From positions 44,916,593 through 44,980,592 of the forward strand of contig OX419759.1 in assembly GCA_948567375.1 (NCBI GenBank): a DNA stretch of 64,000 nt, read 5' to 3'. A program made the position numbers and the translations under genes. This DNA is from Lunularia cruciata (taxonomy: Eukaryota; Streptophyta; Marchantiopsida; Lunulariales; Lunulariaceae). Within the stretch, counting starts at the first letter, position 1, and each line of letters opens with the position of its first letter. Shown piece by piece: positions 23,001 to 36,010 of this stretch. The notes beneath the pieces are model-generated. The model was given only the letters and a program-made list of their open reading frames with translations. It did no database searches and was not told the DNA's origin.

Positions 23001-26000
23001 GCAACATAATCGACGGAGTGAGCTACGCCTTCCCTCTATAGGGAAATTCGTCGTTACCTTGAACGAAGCAAACATCACGAACGTCACTTTGCCTAGCTGC
23101 GTGGCTTCCACAAATCTAGTAGCAAATGACATTCCATCGCGGGTTCTCTGCACCTTGTACAGAGTGCAAACTGGGATAGTCCACATGTGGATAGAAAGTC
23201 AGTCCATATCTAACCATCAGAGATGCCATGATGCACACTGAACAGGCATGTGTCTCGTATAACACCGGAAATGCTCAAGTTCTAAATCGTAATGGAAGAG
23301 AAATACAAGAATATACCATAAAAGTAATGAAGGGAAGTTACAGGGGGAATTAGTGCCAAACTATGTTGACTATCTTAAGAGGTGAAACCAACTTTAGGCC
23401 CAGAAATGCAATACCATCCTCCTTCCCCGCACGAATAAAGTAGGAATGAAGACTGTGTACTATGTATCCTGGATCAACTGTCCTGGTAGCAGCAAGGAGA
23501 GCCTGCGACAGATTCGACTTGGTTTTGTAAGAATCATTGACTTCAGTACAAGATATGACTAGCTCAAACAAAAGTATCTCTTTAACTTCGTAAAAGCTAA
23601 AGACATGTTAACCACGAGATACTAAACAAACAAAACAAATGTTTCCTTGGCTCCGTTATAAGAGACCATCTCGGTCCTAAACCGAGAGGGTATGAGTTTC
23701 CTTCCTATCACAGAACATAGACATGAATCTGAATGTCAAGCCACGCACCTGACCAATCGATTGACCGCCAAAAATGTTGGGATTTCTTCTCAGATTGCGA
23801 TAAGGTTGAGGAATACAAGTACTGAACACATCAGCCTGTCCATAAAAAAGGATTCAAGCTGTCAGCACGCAAGCAGTTTAGTGGGATGTAACCACAATCT
23901 TGGAAGCAACAAGTAAAAGCAAAATACTGTATATTCTCAAAAGCGATTTCTTGTCACAAAAGCCCATTTAAGATCAACGCCTACAAAAACATTTTAACCC
24001 TAGTGCCAGGAGGCACTGGAAATCAGTTTCACGCAAATATCCCTCGGAACCAATTTCGATGCAATATAAAACACAACAAGCTCTTCACATGTAGGAGAGA
24101 CGCATCCTTACCCTCCGAGCGCGAAGGTAGAAGTATGCAAATGAAAATGATGACTACCGCTGGTGGTTCAGCAGAGACTTGAGATATAATGAATTAGCTT
24201 GTTTGGCTAGTGCTTTACATGAAAAGGAAATAATTCGTTTGGAAAAGCGGTAATACAAATGCAGACTTTCCTCGCGTAATGACCCTATTGAGATTCTCTG
24301 GAGTCCTAAAGTAAGTCTATATTGCTGGTCATTGAAAGGGCAATCATACTCTAACTTCCCTTCGAATAACTTAAATGATGGATAAATCCTTAAAAGAGAT
24401 TGGACTCCAGTCTTTATCCGCTCAAAAACTCCGAGCTACTGTCACCCTATAATACTGCATAGTTCGGAACGATCTAAGTATACCTCAAGTTTCTCCAACG
24501 TCAGTATTCTCTCCATCAAGGCAGGTTCCCCTTCAGCAGGTTGATCAGACCAATCCCAATTTGAGGCTGATGCGATCAAATCTGCATACTCGTGAGTAAG
24601 AAGCAAGCATGTTACCTGCAAGGCATATAACAGGATCATAACAATTAGTAAGTGGAATTTCATGTGCTGTGTGGTTTACACAAAATTTCTGCAACACCAC
24701 CTTTCCTGCATATTTTCGAAATCCTTCGATGTTCATAGCAGGAGCTCCTAAAACTGGATTTAGGAACTCTCAGTATTAAGTAATTAGAAGACGGGATGCT
24801 TGTAGAGTTTATTACACCAAAGTGAGCTGAAATATGCACCAACTGTCGTCATATACTGAAGTATCCATGTAAACTTGGTAAAGAGCCACCAACTTCTCTG
24901 TAAAACTCTACTGTATATCGGAAGAAAAATTGTTCCCAAGGAATCATAATAGCATGCTGTTAACTTGCACCACCGCTAATAAGTATATTCACCAGCTCCC
25001 ATCGTTGAACTACACTAGCGGGTTTGAAAAAACCCTTTCTGCCACCTCTCCAGAGATGTAAGAAGAAGTCGCAATTACCGTATTGGCTGGAGCAGAAAAA
25101 ACCGAAAGAAAAGTATACCTCTGTGTTGGCAACTACATCCGCTCTGTACAACTCTCTTGCAGGCCCTGGAGTCGCTGGAACATAGAATATAGAAACATAA
25201 GATCCTTGAACTGGAGATGAATTGAAGGGTTATTGAGTATATCCTATCGCTGGAATTGTTGGTTTATACTGTATGTGATACCGAGCTTCCTTTATCTTGT
25301 AACTTGTCAATCACCACTTTAGTAAACGAACTCGGCAAATCCATTGTGAAATATCTAGGAGAAACACTTTAATAAACCTAAAACAGATTGCCTCAAGACT
25401 TTTGGACAAAATGAAGGTAGTATTTAAGAGCACCCTCACCTAATCCAAAATAATCTCCAAATTTGAGAGTCGACACAGTATGCCCAGAATCTCCCTCCCT
25501 TGGGGGGGAAACAACTTTCGCCTGTCATACCATCAAGCAACTCAAGAGTATCAAGAACCAAACCTCACATGGTTGTAAGAAGAGTTTCCATAAATGTCAG
25601 GGGGACTTTAACATCTTGTGATTGACGTTGAACTAATAAACAACACGGCCAGAATCCTTCCTCAACCCTAAATATTTAGAATCAAAAAATAAAAATATCA
25701 TAAACAGCGAAATTAGGCAAAATACGGTATTGTAAATGCCGCTCACCTCCCCTTTCCATATGATGTATAATCCATCACCTTCCTGATTAACACGTACAAT
25801 GTGCTCGCCAGGACCTTTAACACGATGTACAGCACAACAACCGAATGAGGATTCTAAGCTGAAACCATGGAACTCCAATTCTTCCACTTCTCCTATAGGA
25901 GCACGTTATATTCTCTGCAACTTGCGTAACACATCTAAAGTACATTGGAGCACGAAACTTATACTAGCCTCGCAGCTCGGACGAACTATTTCCGTCTCCT

Positions 26001-26594
26001 GGGATGCGCCTATTTAATATGAGCTTTTTGATTTGGGTGCAGTTATAGTTTCAACGTTAATGCTAGGAGTACATCTCATGCAGCTGTGAAGGTGGAACGA
26101 GAAGGATAGCACATCGTTGAAAGCTTCAATTGTAATGCTCTACGTGTTTACTGGCAAGTATTATCGACCCTTTCGACCTGAGACATAGGAGCAGCCCTTT
26201 CTGCTGCACTCATGGAGGAGACTCCGGTCGACGAGATCAAAGTGCACATCACAGATAATGCTTGACTAAGAATCTTCTGCATATAGTATTGATAGACTGT
26301 AGGACTAGTATTTATCAAGTTCATGAGTTTCCCCAAGCATTTCCAGGTCTATAAACCCAAAACTTCATTCACTAGGAAATATTTATTTGTTGAGAACAAA
26401 ACAGAACCTTCATTTCAATAATGCTTGCTGGTAAGAAATCACAGGAACAGAAATTGCTTGGAAAGCGAAGAGAGCAGATCGAATGACATACCAAAACGCA
26501 GAGTCTTCAAGACTGCAGCAATCTTTGGTAGAGATTCCTCTGGTAACTTGTGTAGCAAGGGCAAGGTACGGAGAAGAACAACAGCTGCAATCAT
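20071..26594 (-). CDS. ACH2: Peroxisomal acyl-CoA thioesterase II with cyclic-nucleotide-binding domain, 16 exons, about 435 aa
   Basis: It hydrolyses fatty acyl-CoA to fatty acid and CoA in peroxisomes (family role). Exons with GT-AG ends and continuous phase: 26594-26492, 25814-25747, 25521-25440, 25174-25119, 24615-24484, 23835-23749, 23502-23415, 23170-23058, 22824-22759, 22373-22318, 21872-21768, 21623-21567, 21034-20930, 20698-20650, 20512-20447, 20145-20071. Residues 1-130 form the cNMP-binding domain (TLPLLHKLPEESLPKIA, PGEHIVRVNQEGDGLYII, FGDYFGL). The first hotdog has FGGQSIGQ, VHSLHSYFIRAG and RTRDGMSFATR. The second has KLSDDPVLHR, SLDHTIWFHRPF (catalytic Asp) and TVAQEGMIRR (catalytic Gln). 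The C-terminus is KTAKL, a PTS1 signal. Length is close to Arabidopsis ACH2 (about 427 aa). At the usual catalytic Ser/Thr position (ESPWAG in human ACOT8, VSPTA in Arabidopsis) this gene has Gly (MEGPWAGD). The ATG at 26594 is in frame with the family N-terminus; an upstream exon spliced at 26584 is possible but less likely. Confidence 0.9.
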
Positions 26595-28500
26595 CCAACG
26601 ATATCATAATCAACACCAAACCAAGGTTCTAATTTTCTCGTCAAGGACATAGGAACGAGAGACAGGTCTAACTAGAAGAGCAGTAGCTCGAACATATTAA
26701 TATACCAAATGACATTAACTTTGCAATTTTAACGAGGATTAAACCGGAGATTGGATTTTGTTCTATGTAAGGGACCAGCTTTAAGGCCAACACGTCTTTA
26801 TATACCAGGGAAAATCCTAGGAGATTTGCCTCAAGAGTTAGAATTTGTATCAAACCACCTTTTCACTCGTATTCAAAATTAGCTAGTCAGTTGCGGATCA
26901 AAACTCTTCCTTAAATTGAGAGTGAGTGATTCAAGAGTTGGAGCTGAGCAAAATAGAGAGCCAAAAGCTCGTCGGACGTTTGCCCTTCTCTCAGTATCGG
27001 AATGGGTCAAAGCACCTGTGATAAGAGAAATTAGTAAACTAATTATCGATCCAGGTAATATTCGCTGCTGTTATGAGCGTGCCCGAAGAAAAGCCAGTAC
27101 CGAGTTCAATTTAGTTCCCTTTGACAGTGCCTTGATTCTTTGACTTCTCTGATCGCAAATTAAGATTAAAGAAAAGTGCTCTCGTAAAATTTGTTTCTCA
27201 GGCAAGCAAAACTTACGAAAATATCACTACAAGAACTCAATCGCCACGAATATCTTCCTGGAAACAAAATCCAGTAGTGCGACAGTTCTTTGAAGTACTT
27301 TTATCACGACAGAGAATTTAAAGTTTCTTCTTCTTGGACAACCATTCCAAATCCAGCGAGTGAGAAAAAATCAAGCTACTCTGGTCATCACTCCAGCTGA
27401 GTCCCACTGAAATCCGTTACCCGACTGCGCATATCACAAGCAAGAAAGCAACTGAAACTTTGAACAAGAAGCTGACAAGAGATGATCCAGACAGTAAACT
27501 GCCCTGAGGACAAAATATCCCAGCTAAGTTTGTCAAAACACAAAAGCTCAAGAACAGCGATCAGATATTTAAGAACCTTGATGTGGATCGATAGACGGAT
27601 CCGTGGTCCTCTTCATCTTGCCAGAGACTAACTCCCTCTATGCGCTCAATTTTGGTCCCAGATAGTGAGGTCCTACTCGGTTTTGTGCCTCTGAGCTCTC
27701 CTCTGACATCAAGCATTCTAAGAAAGCACTGTCGTAGGACATATAGCGATGCGTTGCGTACGACAAAACGTTCCGTTTGAAATTCCCTCAACAGGGCACT
27801 GACGTGGCAATCCTGGATTACTTTTCGACTTTGACGGTAGTTCGAGTGTTGGGGACATTCTTCAATGTTTTTCTAAAAGTGGTCGACCAAAACCGATCGA
27901 ACACTTAAACTTCACGTGAGATTGAGGGAACTCTGAGTGTTCGAAACTTTTGCAAACTGTTTCAATCAGAATCGTTTTCTTTTCGTCTGAAGGAGGAAGT
28001 TTAAAGTTTATGCGCTTCGGTCTCCACAGCTTCAGCGCAAATATGCACGTGTACCGTGTGCAATTATTCCTCACCAAATCACCCTACATTAGAAGTCCTC
28101 CTATAACCGTCGCTAAGTCTAGCTGCAGTGGAAGCCCCCCTCCAAGTAAGCCGCTAGATTCAATCCGGAGTGTTTTAGAACTCCGTTTCTCATTGTCCAG
28201 TGATCGAACAAAACTTGAACAGCTTTGTTTAAAGAGGTGTGCTCATTCACGTCTCGTATCATAGGGGGTTTCAGAAATAGTTATACGAAGTTTCTTAACT
28301 TTTCATATAGATAGTTCCGAAGCGTTGACTAAATGGGTACGGTGTGTGACCGGGGTAGAGAAGTATCGTTATGGAGTTCAGGCCAAGTTCATTATTATTA
28401 GCACACTCCATATGAGGTGGTTCGTAGAAAATAAGGAACAAGGAGTTGTATGTGATCACTCCGTATCCGTAGTGCATTGATTATGTATTAGGGTTAATAA
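26595..28500. other. Upstream region of the thioesterase gene
   Basis: It should contain the 5' UTR and promoter. Short minus-strand open stretches at 26930-27015 (ERRANVRRAFGSLFCSAP) and 27590-27720 have plausible splice sites and might be 5' leader exons, but they match nothing I know. No clear TATA box can be assigned. Confidence 0.35.
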
Positions 28501-28533
28501 AGTTTATAGTTTAGGGTTAAAATGAAAGTGGCA

Positions 28534-28688
28534 GCCACCAAAGGGAGCATCCATGATGTTCGAGAACACACATGGTTATCAAAAGTTGACAAATTTATGC
28601 ACTAGACGACCGAGGCCACCAAAGGGAGCATCTATGATGTTCGAGAATACTCATGGTAATCAAAAGTTGACAAATTTATGCACTAGAT
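28534..28688. repeat. Two-copy tandem duplication, period 81 bp
   Basis: GCCACCAAAGGGAGCATCCA at 28534 recurs at 28615 as GCCACCAAAGGGAGCATCTA. Both are followed by TGATGTTCGAGAA, CAAAAGTTGACAAATTTATG and CACTAGA. Similarity is above 90 percent by eye, so it is a fairly young duplication. Confidence 0.9.
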
Positions 28689-28749
28689 GAGCGGGAACAC
28701 AATTTATACGGGATTTAATATGTTAATTTAGGATGAAATGTGATTTTTC

Positions 28750-28886
28750 TCGTCGCTGCTTGTTGTTGCTCGTCGTTGCTCATTGTTGCTCGTCGTTGCT
28801 CATTGTTGCTCGTCGTTGCTCGTTGTTGCTCGTCGTTGCTCGTTGTTGCGTAGCTGCTCATTGTTGCTCATTGTTGCTCGTCGCCG
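28750..28886. repeat. 10-bp minisatellite (TTGCTCGTCG / TTGCTCATTG)
   Basis: About thirteen head-to-tail 10-mers alternate between TTGCTCGTCG, TTGCTCATTG and TTGCTCGTTG, then decay into CCGCCCGTCTCC. All frames are open through it, giving Leu/Val/Ala/Cys-rich peptides that are an artefact of the repeat. Confidence 0.92.
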
Positions 28887-28979
28887 CCCGTCTCCACTCG
28901 ATGGCGCTCAAAGCTCAAATCTCGTTGGCGCCCGTACACGCTGGTTGATGCTGGTAGACGCTCATTGCTGCGGGTAGTT

Positions 28980-31900
28980 GCTTGATAGTGCAAGGTGATT
29001 TTGCATCCAAATGTGAACCTAAATTGTAATCAGGTTTTTGCTAAATTTTTGTTGCACTTTTTGAGTAAAATTCTTTGATCTCCAATTAATTTCTTGGTTG
29101 CCATAAGATGATGCAAATCATTTTCCATGACTCGCGCTATCTCCCTCACCACACTAATATATATGGATATAAACCAACACACCAATGCAAAACTACAAAA
29201 CCCACTGGTTTAGTTTCCTGACATTCGCATTTGCACAACATTCGCATTTGCAGATGGTGAATTTGAATTTGAATAGTTGAGAGCTGCATTTTGGATCCGC
29301 CAAAAAATTTCATAAATGCCACTCTAAGAATCACCCACCAGAAAAACATGGCAACTCTCTCAAGAAGCCACATCATCTCTTTTGATAATCATTTATTTCA
29401 CTCCGGAACTCCTAAACATATGTAATATAGTGTCTGATTTTTATAAATGAATGCAAATTGCATGTGATATACCGCATAATAATTTATGAAGCATTCATTT
29501 ATTAGCACCTCATCTCCCTACTGAGTTCACTAAAAATAGTTACGAAGTTTGTTATTTATCCCATAGACATCCGTCAAACCTATTTCTAAAACCCCCTAAT
29601 GTCTATCTTCGTTGAAGTATGACGGATTTTGAGAATAACTTACATATAATACATGAAGTAAGTAAGTAGTTTATATATCGAACGAAATTGTCGTTGTACA
29701 ATATACCATGTATTGGCAAATTTATACTTAGTCAAATTTCTAGGTAGCTTTGTAAGCCCAATGATCAAGTCGATTAACAGTTAAAAACTTAATTGAGCAC
29801 AAAGAACAAGGAAAGTGTCTCAGTATTGACTTTTAGCCAAAGGGAGAAAAAGCATGGTAATTCTTAAAATTGAGCCAGAATCTTAGCGTTGTGCCAATGG
29901 CGTTAAGGATCATTACGAATATATATAATTCTAGTTATGGTGGTTATCACCTGTAAATAAAAGAAATTTAGCCATAAGAATAAATGATGTCTGAAAGTCA
30001 TCATCTTGATATTTAAGATATTTAACAAGAAGATTCCGCTTTGGGGCAGCTGATGTTAATGAACCAAAAGCAAACCTTTCAGAGATACTAAATTGCTGGC
30101 TATGGTAGTTAATATATCCTTCGGTAGTTATTACATGGTATGTTTCTCACAGTTGTCGCCTCTAAAGAAGAGATCAAATTTGCTATTATACTTCAGCTTT
30201 GGGAATAGTAGGAGTTCGTGCGTCCACTACATTTTCCGTAAAGGACCATTCTCAATAACAGCATTGAAGTCCGTAAAATACTCCAAAGAGAAATGAACGT
30301 AATTGCGTCTGCATTCAAAACTAAGCATATAGACCTGGTGTTTTGAGATATTTTACTTGATGGGGTCTTTCCATCGTCCTTCATAATTAATTTTCATATT
30401 TTATTTGATAGGTCTTCTTATCTTTTTGCTATCCCACGCGTACCGCATTTCTTTTGGGATATTTTACTGAGCAGATTAACCTACAGAATAGATATCATAT
30501 TCTGGGGTCTTGAGATATTTTGGTGTTTTGAGATATTTTACTTGATGTTTTGAGATAATTTACTTGGTATTTCACAACTGGTGTTTTGAGATATTTTACT
30601 TGATGGGGTCTTCCCCTCCTTCGTGTTTTCTACGCGGTCGCCCTTTTCTCATATTGTGTACATGTTGTTGCTGTGTGTTTGTTTAAGTCAAAATATCATA
30701 ATATTATACATAAATAGTACCCCGAAAGGAAGGGGTATAGGAGAAGAAGGTACATCCATGTGCTAAAACAAACAAAACGAAAAGAGCAAGGCCTAAAAGT
30801 CCCAAGGGGAGACTTTTGTGCCTTACCTTTGTTCAAACCAAGGTAATGTCCAAAGGTACCAATGGGAAATAGCAGACCAATCACAAACCCCTTTAATTCT
30901 CCTACGACGAATTCATCACGCTGCTAACCCAATAGGACCAGTCTTCCGGAACTCGCCACTTTTGTTTGTGTAAAACATTCTTCTATAGAGTATGAGTTTG
31001 AGTTGAGCTATGGCGATCGAGCTGGTGGAACTGACAGTCGAGCTATGAAGGCAGACACGGACGAGGTTGAGACACGCAATTGGACCAGTTTCAGCAGTCG
31101 GTAATGAGAGTTGGTTACAAGCGGATTAATTTCATGTCACACAGGGATTAAGCTTTAGTACAAGCAATAGATACCTCTTTTATGTTCCTACATGGACGGC
31201 TATTGCGATTGAGGGACGAACGTGAGGTGGGTTTCAGAAATTGACAGGAAAGGCATCCAATCGACTGAACTGAAGTGCGAGTGCGTTAGTGCAGTAATTA
31301 GTGCAGAGCTTAAATTACTAGACCTTAAGCGTAAAACTCATGGTCAGCATGCGAGTCATGTGTGAGAACTGCAAGCAAATAACTTGTCTGCGTCAAAAAT
31401 CTACCACAAGAAATCCTGGCCCAGCAGTACATATTCCGGCCTACAAAGTTACTCCAAAGTGAGACCTCGGAGGGAGCTCTCTGGCCCGAGACTTGATCTA
31501 ACCAAATGGAACATACCCTGGTGCCCCCGAGCATTTAGGTTCCATCAACACATCTAGGTGAACTTGGAACATGAATTAATTACCTCATGTGTGGGTACTT
31601 TGGTTCTAAAGTGCAAAGTCCAGCAAGTAAGCAGCCGAGCGTGAGTGTGCGCACTGGAGTGCTCCGAGTGAACAAATCTGAAGCGTGTGCAATAGTGTTT
31701 ACGAGCCATCCCTGAAATTGGTGAGAGATTAGTGTTGCGGAAGCACAACTAGCTCTTCAAGGGACAGTATAGCACAATATATTTCTTTGTGTGTGCACAT
31801 GCAAAAGGACAATAGTGCTTTGCGAGACAATATAGTTTAGCAATACAACAACTTGGGTTAGCAGCAAACTTCAAAGTGAGTGACTTTTGACCGCGCGTGA

Positions 31901-32500
31901 GGGGATTACTCTTGCTGGTCTACAAAAATGCTATCGGATTAGGCTTCACATTATGAAGCAAGACATGCTAGAGGAGGTGCGTGAAGGCTACTGCAATGGG
32001 TTTTATTTCCATGTGCACAACTCAGCGACTTTGAGTGCAATAGCTCGCATCACGGCAGGGTTTGGGGTTGATGGCTAGGTGGAGAAATTGGACCTGATTA
32101 CAGATTCAATATGGGAGGAACCAAAGGGGCCACTTTGACTCTGAGCTATGCTCCTCTCACTTCTCTTCCTTGTGGCTTCTGTACTTGCTTGTTTTTTTCT
32201 CGTTTCTATCCTTACAGGTTTTTCCCTTTTGTGTTTGAACATATGGCATTTGTTTACTAGGTTTCACTTTTTTGTTATGGCATTCTCTTTGTACTCATGT
32301 GTGTGTTTCTACTTTTAGTAGTCTATCCTCATTTGCCTCCGTTTTGCTCCTTGGCACAAGGCCATAGAGAGACTTCTGTAGGTGCCACTCCTCATCTGCC
32401 ACTCCATACCCAATATGTCCAAGCAGGGATTAGATCATTAACTCAACTTTTTTAGCACACATCCGTAGTTTCTCAAGTCTATCCAGATGTATTGCCTTCT
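28980..32500. other. Spacer without a convincing gene
   Basis: Short open frames such as 31887-32078 (plus) and 29146-29376 (minus) carry no known motif. The stretch holds the short repeats at 30.3-30.6 kb. 32130-32330 is T-rich and introduces the LINE-like remnant. Confidence 0.4.
30335..30645 (-). repeat. Cluster of a TTTTGAGATATTTTACTTGA repeat with the dispersed core
   Basis: GGTGTTTTGAGATATTTTAC occurs at 30337, 30521 and 30580, with partial copies near 30510 and 30547. The first and last run on into TTGATGGGGTCTTtCC; the last continues through CCTTCGTGTTTTC to CTACGCGGTCGCC, the core also seen at 9.68 kb and, inverted, at 58.45 kb. The orientation given follows the 58 kb copy. Confidence 0.7.
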
Positions 32501-32519
32501 AGGTCACATATACTTTTCT

Positions 32520-35500
32520 TATACCAATAGTGAACCCTACAAGGGTTAACTCCACTATGGAGGATGCTCCGCCATATGTCCCCCCTATCTTGGCTCATGT
32601 TGTCATGGACCTTCCATGCCTTTGTTCCACCTTGGACCCTCCTCCCACCCCTACTGCCCAATCATCCACTCCATATCATTCTTACATCCCTCTCACCCCA
32701 CCTCCCATGATCATTCTCCCACCCATGCCACACCCTCCAAATCCTTCTCCTCCACTTGGGCTCTTAGCACATCCATATATCCCACCCATCAATGTCTTAC
32801 ACAATCTTGTCTGCACTATCCGTGGGTTGGGATTGGCTTAGCATAGCATAGAAGGAGATCTCCCTACTTGTGCATGTGGGCTAAGGCCACCACTATTTCT
32901 ACATCCTAGACCCCCTCTGCATATAGGTAGTATCTCTCCAAGCTCTCCCAAACTTGTATATTTGATTACACTCTTTGGACCCTATCTAGGCCTTTTTGCC
33001 TGATTTGCTCCAACCACGGATATACCACTGGATCTCCATAATATTATGCCTTCTTGTTGGCTCCACACTCTCCTTCCTACAATAGGCTATTTTGGCCAAT
33101 GACCATGGGAGAGATGTCTCCACTTGGACTTTATTGGCCCTCTTTCCATAGTAGACATTATTCCTCTTAATCCATGGAGGTGCTTTATGCCATTGTGAGA
33201 TTGCCTTTAGGATTCATAGGTTTTTGAGATGAGATTGGACAGCCCTTCAGGAGGAGTACACCATTAGAGCTTAGGCCACTACTAGGCAGATTGTAGAGTC
33301 TCCACAACCTCATGCCCTACCACCAGAGCATCATTGCCTTTGTCACTCCTTGATTTTAGGTTAGGTAGGTGAGCACCAATGTGTAGCCTATATGCTCTCA
33401 CCTTCTTGCCCAACCCCCTTCTACTTTTACACTCTATCTGTCCTATAGACCTTACATCCACTTGCTAATGAAGACCTTCCTTTGTGCCTCCATTATTTCT
33501 AGCCATATGACGAGTTACAACTTACCAAGTCTTGCTTTGCCCATGCTTTACTCCAATCTCCGCATTTTTTAGTGGGGGGTCTATCTGCCTAGTGTTTGAG
33601 CACCTTAGAGATTGGCTCTCCTTTGCTACGCTAGACTTGGGTTTTCCTCTTCTTTTTGCTTTTTGTCAATGCATTCTCTCAAGTCAAGTGCCTTCTAGAG
33701 CCGCTTGTCTTTTTGTGCTTCTTGTCTCCTAGCCCTTGCAAAGGAGACCTCAAGTGTATGCCTTATTGCCATTGGCAATTTGATTTTTTCATTGGTAACT
33801 TAGACTATTTGCTTACAATTGAGATACTCTTCTTCTTCTTCTTCTTCTTCTTCTTCTTCTTCTTCTTCTTCTTCTTCTTCTTCTTCTTTATTGTCTCCCC
33901 ATCAATTTATTGTGGCTACTCTAGGGGGATGTAAGATGATTATTGTGTGCATTTCAGCATCCTTGGACATCTATCCAGATTGGATACTGGTCCAAGTTGA
34001 TGTCTCCAATGACTTCAATACCATCTCTTGTCTAGCATTGTTTTATGATCTTTGCTCAGTTAGAGATCAGATCCTCTCCTTGATCCCATTTTTTCATATT
34101 TTCTATGGTATAGAGACACCTTTATTATATAGCCACCATATTATTACTAGAGAGTTCACACAATTGATATTTTCTAAGGACACATTGCAAGAGGATCCCT
34201 TGGGAGGGCCTCTCTTTGCCATAGAAAATTGTATGGCTTTGCAAAATGTGGCAATAGATTTCCCATCTTGTCTTTTCCCATCCCTCTCCAATGACACTCA
34301 TATTGTGAGCCCTTTGGATGATGTAGTCCTAGTAGTGTTTGCTTTATACTTTGCTTAGGAACCTTGGGTTTATGAGTCCAAAATCATAAATGAAAGGCTT
34401 TTAGCCCATGCACAACCCTCACTCCCTCTAACTTCCCACTAGGATTCTAGTTTCCCACAAGGGTTTGAGAGTTTTGGGCTCTCTTATAGGATAGGAGGAT
34501 TTCTATAGTACGTTCATATCAAACACCTTAGTCCAAGCCATAGCCCATCTCCACCTCCTTTCCCATTGGGGAATACCCAAGTGGCCTATTCTATTCTTTC
34601 TAGTAGTTACCTTCCAAGGGCTTCATGTGAAGCACGGGCTTTCCCTCTTATAGAGACACTATTGCCACACTTGCAGATGTTTGATATCACCATCCACCAT
34701 ACTTTCTCCACTCTCTTAGGACCATGCATGCTCCTACAGCTCTTAGATAAGTGGTGTAGGCAACATATAGCTCATCAAGTAGGAGACCACAACACCAACA
34801 GCACATATTGGAGCATGTCCTCCAAAGGTCCTTGTTTAGCAAACATATTCTTACATAAGGGGTGCCTTTTTTTATTGGAACCTAGCATGATAGTGGATTC
34901 TAGTACTTATGCCTTCCAATCATATCTTTGTTTAGCTCAAGACTTATTCCTAGGCCCAACATAGCACTCCCCAAGTTTATTGACTTTGTATTCCTAGATT
35001 ACAAGAAGATTTAGGCAAATCTTAGTAAGCATATGCACACTTGCACACTTATTAGCATCCTCATAGATATGCCTACTTGACAGAGCTAGGATACTCTCTT
35101 GTGGGGGAAAGGCTCTAGATCTTGGCTCTAGGCTTCACCCTTGATTGACAACTTCTATTTTACTTCTAAGGAGTTTACATAAATGAAGAGATTTTGTGTG
35201 AAGTTGGATCTTCCACATCTAGCCTCATTATGCTTCCAAATGAATATGGCTTTGCATATGATATGCAAAGGATACACTTTTTACATTGTGTATTAGGATG
35301 GGAGTACACCAGAGTCCATGATACAATTTGTGATACAATAGCTCAAATCTTACAAGCTACATGGGCCTAGATCTAGATTGAGAGATGGTTGGATCTACTA
35401 AGACCACCTATTTGGTTGGTGCGCATGGATATTGCTACTTTCATGGATGGTCATTGCACCTTACATGACATGGTGGTGGTGAACCCTCTACATGAAAAGT

Positions 35501-36010
35501 CATTGGTATGGGAAGCATGTAGGAGGGAGGAGTAGTGACCATTTCCTCTAGAGGCAAGGAGGACCATTATGTATCCTGCCCATCCTTAGATACCTTTTTC
35601 ACCCTATAGATTGAGATTTTTGGGTGCATATATCACTATTTAGATGGTCTCCTTAGGGTGTAAACCCCTTTGCAAACAAAGGAAGTAATGCAGATCTCTC
35701 CAACCGTGCTCACGGTGTATTATTGACAATGCATAGCAATCACATTGCAATGTGCTCATGCTTTAGATCTTCATTGGCATGTGGGTGCAAAAGGTACACC
35801 TAGCACAATTAGGTTCCTCCTTCCACACTTACCAAACTCACTAATGAAGGACTTCTACCACACTATCAAAGAGTATACTACTCTCTCATTTGTCTTTTTG
35901 GTGTTGGTTCTTGGCCCACCTTTTCCCCTTTGGTGCCTTTGGGCCTTGCACTCTTATTTCCTTTTGCATTTTTTGTGCTTTCTACTCCATTCCCCTTTCA
36001 TTTAGGGTAC
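32520..36010 (+). mobile_element. LINE-like (non-LTR) reverse transcriptase element, decayed
   Basis: Plus-strand translation in several frames gives a reverse transcriptase of a plant non-LTR-like family. 33890-34360 carries SPHQFIVATLGGC, LDIYPDWILVQVDVSNDFN (motif A, normally DVxNAFN), FFHIFYGIETPLLYSHH, EDPLGGPLFAIENC (normally QGDPLGG) and FPSLSNDTHIVSP, where relatives have ADDTHI, so the second catalytic Asp pair is degraded (ND). Downstream, 34566-34964 matches the post-RT domain (GNTQVAYSILSSSYLPRAS, TLLPHLQMFD). The C-terminal part, to about 36000, is more decayed. The 5' part (32530-32841) is a Pro-rich stretch whose membership is uncertain. Stops and frameshifts interrupt it throughout, and a (CTT)n tract interrupts the region just before motif A. 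No poly-A tail or target duplication was found. Confidence 0.7.
33827..33888 (+). repeat. (CTT)n microsatellite, about 20 units
   Basis: This is an uninterrupted CTT tract inside the LINE-like coding relic. It reads as poly-Ser, poly-Phe or poly-Leu depending on frame. Confidence 0.98.

Noticed and set aside
25892-26017. Minus-strand stretch with VLQCTLDVLRKLQ as the first cNMP-domain exon of the thioesterase
   Set aside because: It superficially resembles the family start, but it lacks a usable donor, and the exon at 26594-26492 matches much better and joins 25814 in phase.
28733-28977. Overlapping Cys/Leu/Val-rich open frames
   Set aside because: They are translations of a 10-bp minisatellite, open in several frames at once.
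32616-32846. Pro/His/Ser-rich 76-codon frame as a cell-wall protein
   Set aside because: No signal peptide and overlapping open frames in C-rich DNA at the 5' side of the LINE-like relic.
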